From contig NZ_JAEMRD010000003.1 of the NCBI RefSeq assembly GCF_016463485.1, forward strand, positions 1-64,000: 64,000 nt of DNA, given 5' to 3'. A model generated the notes under the pieces. It was not told the DNA's origin, did not search any database, and was given only the letters and a program-made list of their open reading frames with translations. Positions within the stretch are counted from its first letter, which is position 1; each line of letters begins with the position of its first letter. Positions 19,990-29,448 of this stretch are shown here, piece after piece. Position numbers and translations under genes: made by a program. The DNA comes from Brevundimonas sp. (GTDB taxonomy: Bacteria > Pseudomonadota > Alphaproteobacteria > Caulobacterales > Caulobacteraceae).

Positions 19990-20928
19990 ATGGGCGTACG
20001 ACAGGAAGACGCCGTTCAGGAAATGCTGGCGGCATGGAGCAGCAACGGCGCGATCGACATCGACCGTGTCGTCCAGGGTTTTGCCGACGACGCCCGTTGG
20101 ACCCTCTACATGCCGGACGGGCCGACACTGGTCGGACACGACGCCATCCGAGCCGAACTGGAGCGGCAGGCAACATACATCTCGGCCATTGAGACGGAGA
20201 TCGTGCTCGTCGCCTCAAGCGATGACATGGTGATCGCAGAGCGACACGATCGCTTCATGCGACACGGCAGGCCTGTCGAGCGATGGGTCGCAGGTGCCTT
20301 CGAACTGAACGCCGAAAGCCGCATCACGGCCTGGCGCGATTATTTCGACGGGCTGGATTTCGCACGGCAGGCCGGCGTTTCGCCGGACAGGCTTTCGGGC
20401 CTGGAGAGCCTTGACGCGCAGCCCGGTCTGGATCGCCGCCCCCCGGTCCCCGAAGCGACAGACGGGACCGGACTGTCGATGGCCCTGCATGCGCCGCAGG
20501 GGCCTCAGCAAGCGTTCGTCGAGGCCTTCTGCGAGGCCTGGGGTGACGGAACGCCGACCAGCCGGCCCGATGTCGATCGCATCATCGCGATGATGGCACC
20601 CGACGCCGAATGGCGGCTCTGGGTTCCCGGCGGGCCGCTGGTGGAGGGACGTCAGGCCCTAGCGGCCGAAATCACCCGCCAGATCGCCTATTCGGGCCAC
20701 AACCGGTGCAACACCGTCCACGCGGTCTCGAATGCGCGCGTCGTCATTCAGGAGCGATCCGACTGGGCCGTGCTGGTAGGGCGGCCCTGCCCGCATCAGA
20801 TGATCGCCATCTACGAGCTGGACGACGAGGGCCTGATCGTCCGCTGGCGGGAATATATCAACATGGCCGATCTGGATCGGAAGCGCGGGGTCAAGGCCGA
20901 AGTCGCCCACGTCGAGATCATTGCGTAA
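19990..20928 (+). CDS. Tandem limonene-1,2-epoxide hydrolase/SnoaL-like (NTF2 fold) protein
   Basis: Repeat 1: VIAERHDRFMRHGRP...RITAWRDYFDGLDF; repeat 2: VIQERSDWAVLVGRP...LIVRWREYINMADL. Confidence 0.8.
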   Translation: MGVRQEDAVQEMLAAWSSNGAIDIDRVVQGFADDARWTLYMPDGPTLVGHDAIRAELERQATYISAIETEIVLVASSDDMVIAERHDRFMRHGRPVERWVAGAFELNAESRITAWRDYFDGLDFARQAGVSPDRLSGLESLDAQPGLDRRPPVPEATDGTGLSMALHAPQGPQQAFVEAFCEAWGDGTPTSRPDVDRIIAMMAPDAEWRLWVPGGPLVEGRQALAAEITRQIAYSGHNRCNTVHAVSNARVVIQERSDWAVLVGRPCPHQMIAIYELDDEGLIVRWREYINMADLDRKRGVKAEVAHVEIIA

Positions 20929-20933
20929 GTCAC

Positions 20934-20965
20934 TTGACTTATGTTTTTCAGAAGATCAATCTGAA
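20934..20965 (+). promoter_or_regulatory. Candidate promoter overlapped by an inverted repeat
   Basis: TTGACT (20934-20939), 17 bp spacer, CAATCT; inverted repeat TTCAGA-N7-TCTGAA (20947-20965) upstream of the TonB receptor. Confidence 0.45.
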
Positions 20966-21142
20966 GTCAGATCGCAATCAAGGATCAGGGCTCGCTACCA
21001 AGCTTCAGGGACCCGCCGCGCTTCGTCCAGTCGATGCAGACACGACAGTCCCCGCGCACGTGACGACATTCAAACCAGCTCGAACATCAAGGACGGCATA
21101 GACGGTCCTGAGCTGGCCAACATCATTTCCTTAGGGGGAAAC

Positions 21143-23383
21143 ATGGCTAGACATACCCTGTTCGCGGGAGCGAGCGCGCTTGCACTCATACTGTCATCGG
21201 CGGTCGGACCGAGCGCCGCCCAGGCCCAGGACCGCCCGGCACCGGCCGAGGAAGACCAGGCCTCCGCACTTGGCGACATCGTCGTCGTCGCACGCCGTTC
21301 CGAAGAACGCCTCCAGGACGTTCCGCTCAGCGTGACAGGGATCTCGGCGGAGGAGCTTGAAAGCCGCACGATCACGACCGGCACCGATCTCCAGAAGCTG
21401 GTTCCAACCCTCAGCGTCGGCGTCAGCATCTTCGGCGGGGCGCAGCAGTTCTCGCTGCGGGGTGTTCGCACCGGCGTGGTCAGCTATCTCAACGAGGTTC
21501 CCGTCAACGCCGTCCTGGCCGATCAGATGCTGTGGGACCTGGCCTCGATCCAGGCCGTCTCCGGCCCCCAGGGCACCCTGTTCGGCAAGAACAGCACCGG
21601 CGGTGCCGTCCTTTTCGTGCAGAACACGCCGACGGACGAATTCGAAGGCTACCTCGAAGGGCGGGTCGGCAGCTACAACCTGTATGAAGGCACGGCCGTC
21701 GTGAACCTGCCTGTCAACGACATGCTCGCCCTGCGCTTCGGGGCCCGCGTGACCCGGCGTGACGGGCTCATCGACAACCTGACCGGCCCGGACCTTCAGA
21801 AGCTGGACCACCGGTCGCTTCGGTTCTCGGCCCGGTTCACCCCCAATGAATATCTGAGCAACGTCACGACCTTCAACCTCGCGGATCGAGACGACACGCC
21901 CTACGCCCAGATCAGTGGTGCCGGCCCGGGGACTCCGACCTGCCCGACGGCCCTGCCGGCCTGCATCTACGGCGCGGCCTACGGAGTCGAACTGGCCGCC
22001 CAGCGCACGCGCGGCATTCGCACCGTGTCCATCCCGCTGAACGCCAGCCAGACAGCGACGCCCTGGCAGTTCACCAACGTGCTGAGCGGCTATTTCGGAT
22101 CGGTCACGGCCAAATACATCTTCGGCTACCAGAAGAACGAGGACCGCCAGTTCACCAGCCAGCTGTCGATCCCCCTGCCCGTCATCATCGGCCTGAACGA
22201 CAACGAGACCAGCCTGACGACACATGAAGCCCAGCTGCTGGGGACCGCGTTCGGTGAGCGACTGTCCTGGGTCACCGGCCTTTATTCGTCGGCCAGCGAT
22301 GTGAACAACTTCAACGCCTATCTGTTGTTCGCGCCGGTAGGCACGCCTCACAACATCAATACGACCCAGCAAACTGGCGGCAACACCACCACCGATTCCT
22401 GGGCTGCCTATGCCCAGGGCACCCTGGCGGTCACAGATCGCCTGAACCTGACGGCCGGCATCCGCTACACCGAGGACGATGTGAAGACGGCCCAGTTCGG
22501 ATTCAGCCCCGGCCTGCGCTGCAATCTTCCTGCGGCCCTGCCCAGCGTGAACATCGCCACCTGCACCCAGCGGATCGCCGCCCAGACGGACGCGGTGACC
22601 TACAATCTGTCGGTCGATTTCAAGGCCACCGACGACGTGTTGCTGTATGCGACCACGCGCAAGGGTTACAACGCCGGCGGCTTCAACGCCAATATCAACG
22701 ATCCCGATCTGGAGGTCGTGCGGCCCGAGTTCATCACCGACTACGAGGCCGGTCTGAAGGCGGACTGGAGCCTGGGCAGCATGCCGATCCGGACCAACCT
22801 GTCGGCCTTCTACGCCGAATACACCGACATCCAGCGCACCACCTCACTGCTGTTCCAGAACCTGGTCGTGACCGGCAACTTCAACGCCGCCGAAGCGACC
22901 ATCTATGGCGGGCAGATCGAACTTCTGGCGCGGCCGCTGGAGCCCCTGACGATCCAGGCCTCCTACGGCTACCTGCACACCCAATACGACAGCTATCAGA
23001 ACGCCATCCTCGGCGACGTCAGCGGCAACCGCTTTGCCCAGGCACCCCAGGATTCGGTGAACCTGTCGGCGACCTGGCGTCACCCGCTCAGCGTCGGCGA
23101 ACTGGTCGGCCAGATCGGCTATGCCTACATCAGCGAGGTCGCCTTCGCCGACGATAACCTGACGACACCCGGCAATATCGCCCCGGCCTATGGCCTGATC
23201 GACGCGCGGCTGGACTGGAAGGACGTCGGCGGTCGCGGCATCGATCTGGGCGTCTACGTCAAGAACGCGACCGACGAAGATTACCTGCTGAACACCACCG
23301 ACCGGACGACCCCGTTCGGCTTCCAGTCCCAGCTTTATGGCGACCCGCGGACCTTCGGCTTTGAAGTTCGCTACGCGCTTTAG
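21143..23383 (+). CDS. TonB-dependent receptor
   Basis: MARHTLFAGASALALILSSAVGPSAAQAQ signal; GDIVVVARRSEERLQDVPLSVTGIS; QAVSGPQGTLFGKNSTGGAVLF; ends FGFEVRYAL. Confidence 0.96.
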   Translation: MARHTLFAGASALALILSSAVGPSAAQAQDRPAPAEEDQASALGDIVVVARRSEERLQDVPLSVTGISAEELESRTITTGTDLQKLVPTLSVGVSIFGGAQQFSLRGVRTGVVSYLNEVPVNAVLADQMLWDLASIQAVSGPQGTLFGKNSTGGAVLFVQNTPTDEFEGYLEGRVGSYNLYEGTAVVNLPVNDMLALRFGARVTRRDGLIDNLTGPDLQKLDHRSLRFSARFTPNEYLSNVTTFNLADRDDTPYAQISGAGPGTPTCPTALPACIYGAAYGVELAAQRTRGIRTVSIPLNASQTATPWQFTNVLSGYFGSVTAKYIFGYQKNEDRQFTSQLSIPLPVIIGLNDNETSLTTHEAQLLGTAFGERLSWVTGLYSSASDVNNFNAYLLFAPVGTPHNINTTQQTGGNTTTDSWAAYAQGTLAVTDRLNLTAGIRYTEDDVKTAQFGFSPGLRCNLPAALPSVNIATCTQRIAAQTDAVTYNLSVDFKATDDVLLYATTRKGYNAGGFNANINDPDLEVVRPEFITDYEAGLKADWSLGSMPIRTNLSAFYAEYTDIQRTTSLLFQNLVVTGNFNAAEATIYGGQIELLARPLEPLTIQASYGYLHTQYDSYQNAILGDVSGNRFAQAPQDSVNLSATWRHPLSVGELVGQIGYAYISEVAFADDNLTTPGNIAPAYGLIDARLDWKDVGGRGIDLGVYVKNATDEDYLLNTTDRTTPFGFQSQLYGDPRTFGFEVRYAL

Positions 23384-23401
23384 ACCCCACCACCCCGCCT
23401 G

Positions 23402-23441
23402 CCGCTCCCGGCCCACGCACCGGGAGCGGACTTTTCTTTTT
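23402..23441 (+). terminator. Rho-independent terminator
   Basis: CCGCTCCCGG-cccacgca-CCGGGAGCGG followed by aCTTTTCTTTTT. Confidence 0.85.
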
Positions 23442-23472
23442 CGCGTGAGCGACCCCATTGAAAGAGTCGGCA

Positions 23473-24300
23473 ATGATTGACGAAAGCCGGCGAGATCCGA
23501 CCTTTGTCTCGAAATACGGTCCCTGGGTGCTGGTCAGCGGCGCTTCGGAGGGAACGGGTGCGGAACTGGCAACCCTCGCTGCGGCCAAGGGCTGCAACGT
23601 GGTGCTGGTGGCACGACGGCTGGACAAGCTGGACACTCTGGCCACGACATTGCGCGATCGGTTCGGTGTCGAGGTCGTGACGCAGTCGCTGGACCTGACC
23701 GTCGCCGACGGTGCCGCTCGGCTTCAGGCCTGTGCTGACGGACTTGACCTTGGCCTGGTGATCTTCAACGCGGGCGGCGACAACGTCGGCGGCCCCTTTC
23801 TGGCCAAGCCCTACTCCGAGTGGCGACAACTGCTTCAACGCAACATCGACATGCTGACCGAGGCCTGCCACCGCTTCGCCACGGCTTTCGTCGCCAAAGG
23901 TCGCGGAGGGATCGTCATCATCGGATCGGAGGCGGCGTTCCAGGGCACGGGTCGGCTGGCGCTCTATTCCGCGACCAAGGGCTATGCCCTGAACCTGGGC
24001 GAAAGCCTGTGGCGCGAGCTGAAACCCAGGGGGGTCGATGTCCTCAACGTCCTGATCGGTGCGACCGATACGCCCAAGCTGCGCACCGTGTTCGAGAAGA
24101 ACAATCTGTCGCCGGACGCCGTACCGCTGACCCTGGCCGAAGATGTCGCGCGCGTCGCACTCGACCACCTCGGCGATGGGCCGACGGTGGTCCTGGACGC
24201 CCTGGACGACGACGAAAATCCGATGCTGTCACGACGCCTTCGGCGCGAGCGGGTCGTGTACCACAGCGAATTCCTGAATCACTTCTATGGGCCGGAATGA
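23473..24300 (+). CDS. SDR family NAD(P)-dependent oxidoreductase
   Basis: WVLVSGASEGTGAELATLAAAKGCNVVLVARR; NAGG; YSATKGYAL. Confidence 0.9.
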   Translation: MIDESRRDPTFVSKYGPWVLVSGASEGTGAELATLAAAKGCNVVLVARRLDKLDTLATTLRDRFGVEVVTQSLDLTVADGAARLQACADGLDLGLVIFNAGGDNVGGPFLAKPYSEWRQLLQRNIDMLTEACHRFATAFVAKGRGGIVIIGSEAAFQGTGRLALYSATKGYALNLGESLWRELKPRGVDVLNVLIGATDTPKLRTVFEKNNLSPDAVPLTLAEDVARVALDHLGDGPTVVLDALDDDENPMLSRRLRRERVVYHSEFLNHFYGPE

Positions 24301-24304
24301 CGCC

Positions 24305-25105
24305 ATGAGACGGCTTGAGGGCAAGATCGCCATCGTCACGGGCGGGGCCGGCGGCATAGGCTCGGCGACCGCGAGGAGGCTGACGTCCGAGGGCGCAATC
24401 ACGATGATCGCAGACCATGATCTTGAGAGGGCGCAGACTGTGGCGGGCGCGATCGGCCACAGAGCCACCGCGGCCTTCTACGACGCTGAGAAGACCGAAA
24501 CGGTCGAGGCCCTCGTCGCTTCCACCGTGGCGCAATTCGGTCGTCTGGACATTTTTCTGAACAACGCTGCGATCACGACGCCGCAGATCCAGAAGGACGA
24601 CACGACGGCGGTCGATATCGCGTTCGAGACCTGGGACCGGGTCATGGCGGTCAACCTGCGCGGCTATCTGGCCGGCTGCAAATATGCGGTTCCGGCCATG
24701 CTGAAGACCGGGGGTGGCGCGATCGTCAACACCGCTTCGGGGTCTGGGCTGGTCGGCGACCTGTCGCGGATCGCCTATGGAACCTCCAAGGCGGGTGTCA
24801 TCGCCCTGACCCGTTCGGTCGCCACCCAGTACGGACGACAGGGCATCCGCTGCAACGCGGTCGCCCCCGGCCTGATCCTGACCGAGGCGGCCAGGGACGG
24901 GGTGCCCGAACTGATCGAGATGATCCAGAACCACGTCCTGACGCCGCGCCTCGGCACGCCGGAGGATGTCGCCGCCGTGGTCGCCTTCCTGGCGTCCGAG
25001 GACGCGGGCTTCATCAACGGCGAGACCATCGTCTGCAACGGCGGCTCGCTCGCGCATCAGCCTCATACCCACGACCTGGCGCAGTATCTGGAAGGGCGTC
25101 ACTGA
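24305..25105 (+). CDS. SDR family oxidoreductase
   Basis: MRRLEGKIAIVTGGAGGIGSATARRL; NNAAI; YGTSKAGVIAL. Confidence 0.94.
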   Translation: MRRLEGKIAIVTGGAGGIGSATARRLTSEGAITMIADHDLERAQTVAGAIGHRATAAFYDAEKTETVEALVASTVAQFGRLDIFLNNAAITTPQIQKDDTTAVDIAFETWDRVMAVNLRGYLAGCKYAVPAMLKTGGGAIVNTASGSGLVGDLSRIAYGTSKAGVIALTRSVATQYGRQGIRCNAVAPGLILTEAARDGVPELIEMIQNHVLTPRLGTPEDVAAVVAFLASEDAGFINGETIVCNGGSLAHQPHTHDLAQYLEGRH

Positions 25106-26448
25106 TGTCGGACACGTTGATCGCCCCTGCTGCAAAGGTGCCGGGCAAACACTATCGCTGGCTGGTGCTGGCCGTGCTGACCGCCGTGCATTCCACGCAC
25201 CACATCGACCGCAACGTCCTGTCGGTCGTGGTCGAGCCGATCCGTCAGGAGTTCGGGTTGAGCGACAGCCAGATGGGGATGCTGGGCAGCCTGGGATACG
25301 CCCTGGCCTTCGCCATAGCCGCGATCCCTATGGGCTATCTCGTCGACCGGGTGAACCGCCGGAATATGCTGGTCGGCATTCTGGCGCTGTGGAGCATCAT
25401 GACGGCGGTCTGCGCCTCGGCCAATTCCTATGTGCAGTTACTGCTGGCGCGGATGGGGGTCGGCATCGCCGAGGCCGGCGGAGCCCCGACCGCCATGTCG
25501 ATGGTCTCGGACTATTTCCCGCCCAAGCAGCGATCGACCGCCATCGGCATCTGGTACCTGAGTTCGGCCATAGGCACCGGCATCATCTTCCTGGTCGGAG
25601 GCATCCTGGCTCAGTCGTTCGGCTGGCGGACCGTGTTTCTGGTCGCGGGGATCCCCGGGCTGGTGATGGGGGTGATCCTGTTCCTCGTCGTGCGCGAGCC
25701 CCGGCGCGGGGGATCGGAGGTCATCGTCGTCGATACGCCAGAGGCCAGCCCCGAAGCCATCCCTGCGCCGTCTGCCGACGAGGCGGAGAAGGCCGCGACG
25801 CTCAGCGAAGCGTTCGCCTATGTGCTCCGCCGTCCCGCCATTCTCAGCATGATGGCCGGGATCGTTCTGGCCGCAGCGATGAGCTCGGCGTTCGCCCTTT
25901 GGTCGGTGTCGTTCCTGGTCCGCGTCCACCAGATGCCCCTGGCCCTGGCCGGGGTGTCGATCGCCGTCGCCTTCACGGTTTTCGGGATCGTCATCCCCCT
26001 GATCTCGGGACTGATGGGTGACCGGCTATCGAACTCGAAACAGGGCCACCGGCCGGAGCGTCTGGCCCTGCTCAGCGCCACCACAATGACCGGCGTGGTC
26101 ATCTGTGGGGTCGCCGCCGCCCTGTCGGGCAGCGCGGTGATGGCGGTGGCCATGATGTGCCTGTGGTGCGGACTGATGCTGGCCCACAACGGACCGGCCA
26201 ATGCGCTGGTGCTCAGCTTGCTGCGTCCCCGGATGCGCGGCGTCGTTGTGGCGACCTTGCAGACGGTCGCGACCGTCGTGGGCACAGGCCTTGGCCCATT
26301 CCTGGTCGGCGTGCTCAGCGACGTCTACGGCGGCCCGAACTCACTGCGCTGGGCCATCATGACCGGCATGTCGCTGAACGTCGTGGCGGTGTTGTGCTTC
26401 CTGAATGCGGCCCGGACGGCGCGCCGGGATTCCCTGCTGGACGGCTGA
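25105..26448 (+). CDS. MFS transporter
   Basis: VLTAVHSTHHIDRNVLSVVVEPIRQEFGLSDSQMGMLGSLGYALAFAIAAIPMGYLVDRVNRRNML; 12-TM pattern. Confidence 0.93.
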   Translation: MSDTLIAPAAKVPGKHYRWLVLAVLTAVHSTHHIDRNVLSVVVEPIRQEFGLSDSQMGMLGSLGYALAFAIAAIPMGYLVDRVNRRNMLVGILALWSIMTAVCASANSYVQLLLARMGVGIAEAGGAPTAMSMVSDYFPPKQRSTAIGIWYLSSAIGTGIIFLVGGILAQSFGWRTVFLVAGIPGLVMGVILFLVVREPRRGGSEVIVVDTPEASPEAIPAPSADEAEKAATLSEAFAYVLRRPAILSMMAGIVLAAAMSSAFALWSVSFLVRVHQMPLALAGVSIAVAFTVFGIVIPLISGLMGDRLSNSKQGHRPERLALLSATTMTGVVICGVAAALSGSAVMAVAMMCLWCGLMLAHNGPANALVLSLLRPRMRGVVVATLQTVATVVGTGLGPFLVGVLSDVYGGPNSLRWAIMTGMSLNVVAVLCFLNAARTARRDSLLDG

Positions 26449-26495
26449 ACCATTCTCCGGTTTAACTAAACAAAGATAGGGAAACTGTTCAGGAT

Positions 26496-27530
26496 ATGCG
26501 CACGTTCAACCGGACGATGCCGCGTGCCGACTTCAACTATCAGGTGCTGGTCGCACCGATGGAGGTCAGCGCCCCGGCCATGAACGACACACGGGGCTTC
26601 TTCGGCCTGGTGATGAACAAGACCATGCCCTACGGCGTGCTGAGGGATGCGGAGGGCCATCTGTACGCCCCCGTCCGCGCCCTGATGGCACCGACCGGCA
26701 CGCCCAATCCGACCACCTTCTTCTATCAGTCCACGCGGCTGGGCGAAGACACCCTGGTCATGGACCGGCCACGCATGGCGGCCCAGGCCCAGACCGCCCT
26801 GCCCGTCCAGACGCTGGAAGGCGACACGGTCGTCTGGCGCTCGCCCGACACCGACGCGGGCAACACCTGGCGGGTCACCGCCTCGGCCGAGCGGTTCACC
26901 TGGACCGAGGACGGGCTGTTCGAGATCAGCGGCAAGCTGCTGGGTGTCGGGATGCAGTGGTATCTGCCCGGCGTCGACTGGGGCACCTTCTACACCGCCC
27001 AGATCTATGAGGTCAGCGGCGTCTGCGACGGCCATCAGGTCAAGGGCGTCATCTCGCTGGATCAGGCCTATCTCGCCGAGGGCGGCGCGATCCACTACAA
27101 GAAAGACCTGATCGTCAACAACGGCATGCACGTCATCTGGTGGAATTTCGCCACCGTGTACGAGGACGGCACGTTCGACGTGGGTTCGTTTTGCGTCGGC
27201 CACGAAATGCTGGGCTACGCCATCTTCCAGAACGAGAAGGGCGAGATCCGCACCACGACCAAGATCGAGGGTGTCTCCCACCATCCCGACGGCGACTATT
27301 TCTGTGACACGGCCCGCATCATTCTCGACGACAGCGAGGAATGGGAGTTCCTGCCCGATCCCAAGGGCCGGATGGTCAGCTTCCTGGGCGGATTTCCGAT
27401 CACGGCCCAACAGGAGGGCCGCTGGCGTCGCGTCGGCGACACGCGTGTTCCATCCCACTGGCTGGGCTGGGGCGAGACCGACAGGCGCAACGGGACGTCG
27501 CGCAATGTCCGGGGATCGGACATCGCATGA
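26496..27530 (+). CDS. Conserved-looking protein of unknown function (possible AttH/CrtC lipocalin-like fold)
   Basis: 344 aa beta-rich ORF with Trp/His-rich segments (IWWNFATVYEDGTFDVGSFCVGHEMLGYA); ATGA overlap with the next gene. Confidence 0.6.
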   Translation: MRTFNRTMPRADFNYQVLVAPMEVSAPAMNDTRGFFGLVMNKTMPYGVLRDAEGHLYAPVRALMAPTGTPNPTTFFYQSTRLGEDTLVMDRPRMAAQAQTALPVQTLEGDTVVWRSPDTDAGNTWRVTASAERFTWTEDGLFEISGKLLGVGMQWYLPGVDWGTFYTAQIYEVSGVCDGHQVKGVISLDQAYLAEGGAIHYKKDLIVNNGMHVIWWNFATVYEDGTFDVGSFCVGHEMLGYAIFQNEKGEIRTTTKIEGVSHHPDGDYFCDTARIILDDSEEWEFLPDPKGRMVSFLGGFPITAQQEGRWRRVGDTRVPSHWLGWGETDRRNGTSRNVRGSDIA

Positions 27531-27877
27531 CCATCTCAAAGACCGAGATCGAACGCTTTCTGCACGGCCAGCTCGACGCCTGGAATGCCCATGACCGCGA
27601 GGCCTTCTTCGGCTTCTATCGCGAGTTCGGGCGGAACGGTCTGACCATCGACTACGTCGGCAAGCCACGCCGCGACGCCATGGAAATCCTCGAAACCATG
27701 TGGGCCGACCACAATCTGCGGATGCGGCTGGAGGCGGTGAAGGCGGTGATCAACGGGCACGAAGCGGCCTGTCATCACCGCAACCATATCGAGGCCGCCA
27801 ATGTCGTGATCGAGACGATGGAGCTCTACGACTTCGGCGACGGAACCCTGTCGATCCGCTACTTCATCGACGCCTGA
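27527..27877 (+). CDS. SnoaL/NTF2-like small protein
   Basis: MTISKTEIERFLHGQLDAWNAHDREAFFGFYREFG; start overlaps upstream stop; no LEH RxD motif. Confidence 0.7.
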   Translation: MTISKTEIERFLHGQLDAWNAHDREAFFGFYREFGRNGLTIDYVGKPRRDAMEILETMWADHNLRMRLEAVKAVINGHEAACHHRNHIEAANVVIETMELYDFGDGTLSIRYFIDA

Positions 27878-27878
27878 T

Positions 27879-29438
27879 ATGGATGATCGCCACGACGTCG
27901 TCATCGTCGGCGGTGGCCACAACGGCCTGATCGCCGGCACGTATCTGTCCAAGGCGGGCAAGCGTGTCCTGGTCGTCGAACAGGCTGCCATGGCGGGCGG
28001 TCTGTCGCAGTCCGACCATGTGATCCCCGAAGCGCCCGATCACATGATCAACACCGGCACGGCCGAGCTGATCCACATTCGCGCCTCGCCGGTCATGCAG
28101 GAACTCGACCTGCGCAGCCACGGCTGGAAGACGGTCGAGACCGACCCGACCTATGCCTGGCTCGACCCCGATGGCGGCTCGATCGCCGTGTTTCGCGACC
28201 CGCGCCGGACGGCCGAGGATATCGCCCGGTACTCGAAGGCAGATGCCCGGGCCTATCTCGAATTCATCGAGCTGATCGACGGCCTGATGCAGTTTGCGGG
28301 GGCCATGGGCAAGGCCGATCCGGGGGTTCGTACGGCGGCCAACTATCTGGACCTGGCCAAGGTGGCGATCCGCAACAGGGCACTCAAGACCAAGCTCCAG
28401 CTCATCAGCACAGCGCCCGCCGACCAGCTGGCGGCCGAATGGTTCGAACATCCGGCGACCCAGGCCCTGTTGCTCGGCATCGTGGCGGGCGCAGGTCCGT
28501 TCGACACCGACGGAAACGGCATCGCCTATGCCCTGTTTGGACTGCTGCACCGGGTCGGGGTGTCCAAGGCCGTGGGCGGGATGCGGATGTTCGCAGATGC
28601 GCTGGTCAGCGCCTATGCGGCCTCGGGAGGCGATCTGATGCTGAATGCCGAGGTCGCCGAGATCGTCATCCGCGACGGCGCGGCCCGGGGCGTGCGCCTG
28701 AAGGACGGTCGCACGATTGAGGCTGGGGTGGTGATCGCCACCTGCGACCCTATCACGGCCGCACGCCTGGCGACGCCGGGCGGCCTAAACCGGGTCACGC
28801 AGACCCGATTGGAGTACGCCCCGGCCCACCGCGCCAACGTCGGGCCGTCGCTGATTAATGTCGCCTCGTCCCGGCCCTTCCGGCTCAAGCGGCATCGGCG
28901 CGACGACGGCGTGGATCTCAACCAGACGGTCGGCCTGATCGGCACCGCTGACGAACTGAGGCAGGCGCTGGTCCAGGCGCGGCGCGGATTGGTCCCGACG
29001 GTGCCGGTTTTCTCCGTGTCGCCGATGACCAACTGGGACCCGTCGATGGCACCGGACGGTCAGGGCGTGGTCTATATCTATCTGCCGGTCTTCCCGGTCG
29101 ATGTGAACTCAGGCTGGGACACGTCCAAGGCCCCGGCGGCCCAGGCCATCATCACGCGAGCGGCGGAATACTATGACGGCTTCGACGGCGAACTGGGGCG
29201 GTGGTTCGAGACCTGTCCTGACCGCGAGGCTCGTACCGGCCTGACCAAGGGCTGCGTCACCCATGTCGATTTCGGGGCCCAGCGGACGGGGGCTAAACGT
29301 CCGGCCTTCGGTCTGGGCGGACCCGAGCCCCTGGCTCCCGGCTTCTTCCTGGGCGGCGCGGGGATCCATCCCGGCGGCGGGGTGTCAGGCGGTCCGGGGC
29401 GGCTGGTGTCGAAACGGGTGCTCGACTACCTGGCCTGA
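27879..29438 (+). CDS. Phytoene desaturase/CrtI-like NAD(P)/FAD-dependent oxidoreductase
   Basis: DVVIVGGGHNGLIAGTYLSKAGKRVLVVEQAAMAGGLSQSD; C-terminal FLGGAGIHPGGGVSGGPGRLVSKRVL. Confidence 0.92.
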   Translation: MDDRHDVVIVGGGHNGLIAGTYLSKAGKRVLVVEQAAMAGGLSQSDHVIPEAPDHMINTGTAELIHIRASPVMQELDLRSHGWKTVETDPTYAWLDPDGGSIAVFRDPRRTAEDIARYSKADARAYLEFIELIDGLMQFAGAMGKADPGVRTAANYLDLAKVAIRNRALKTKLQLISTAPADQLAAEWFEHPATQALLLGIVAGAGPFDTDGNGIAYALFGLLHRVGVSKAVGGMRMFADALVSAYAASGGDLMLNAEVAEIVIRDGAARGVRLKDGRTIEAGVVIATCDPITAARLATPGGLNRVTQTRLEYAPAHRANVGPSLINVASSRPFRLKRHRRDDGVDLNQTVGLIGTADELRQALVQARRGLVPTVPVFSVSPMTNWDPSMAPDGQGVVYIYLPVFPVDVNSGWDTSKAPAAQAIITRAAEYYDGFDGELGRWFETCPDREARTGLTKGCVTHVDFGAQRTGAKRPAFGLGGPEPLAPGFFLGGAGIHPGGGVSGGPGRLVSKRVLDYLA

Positions 29439-29448
29439 CGGCCAGCGA

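Noticed and set aside
18421-20139. 572 aa minus-strand ORF
   Set aside because: Antisense to carboxylesterase and SDR genes that have clear family motifs
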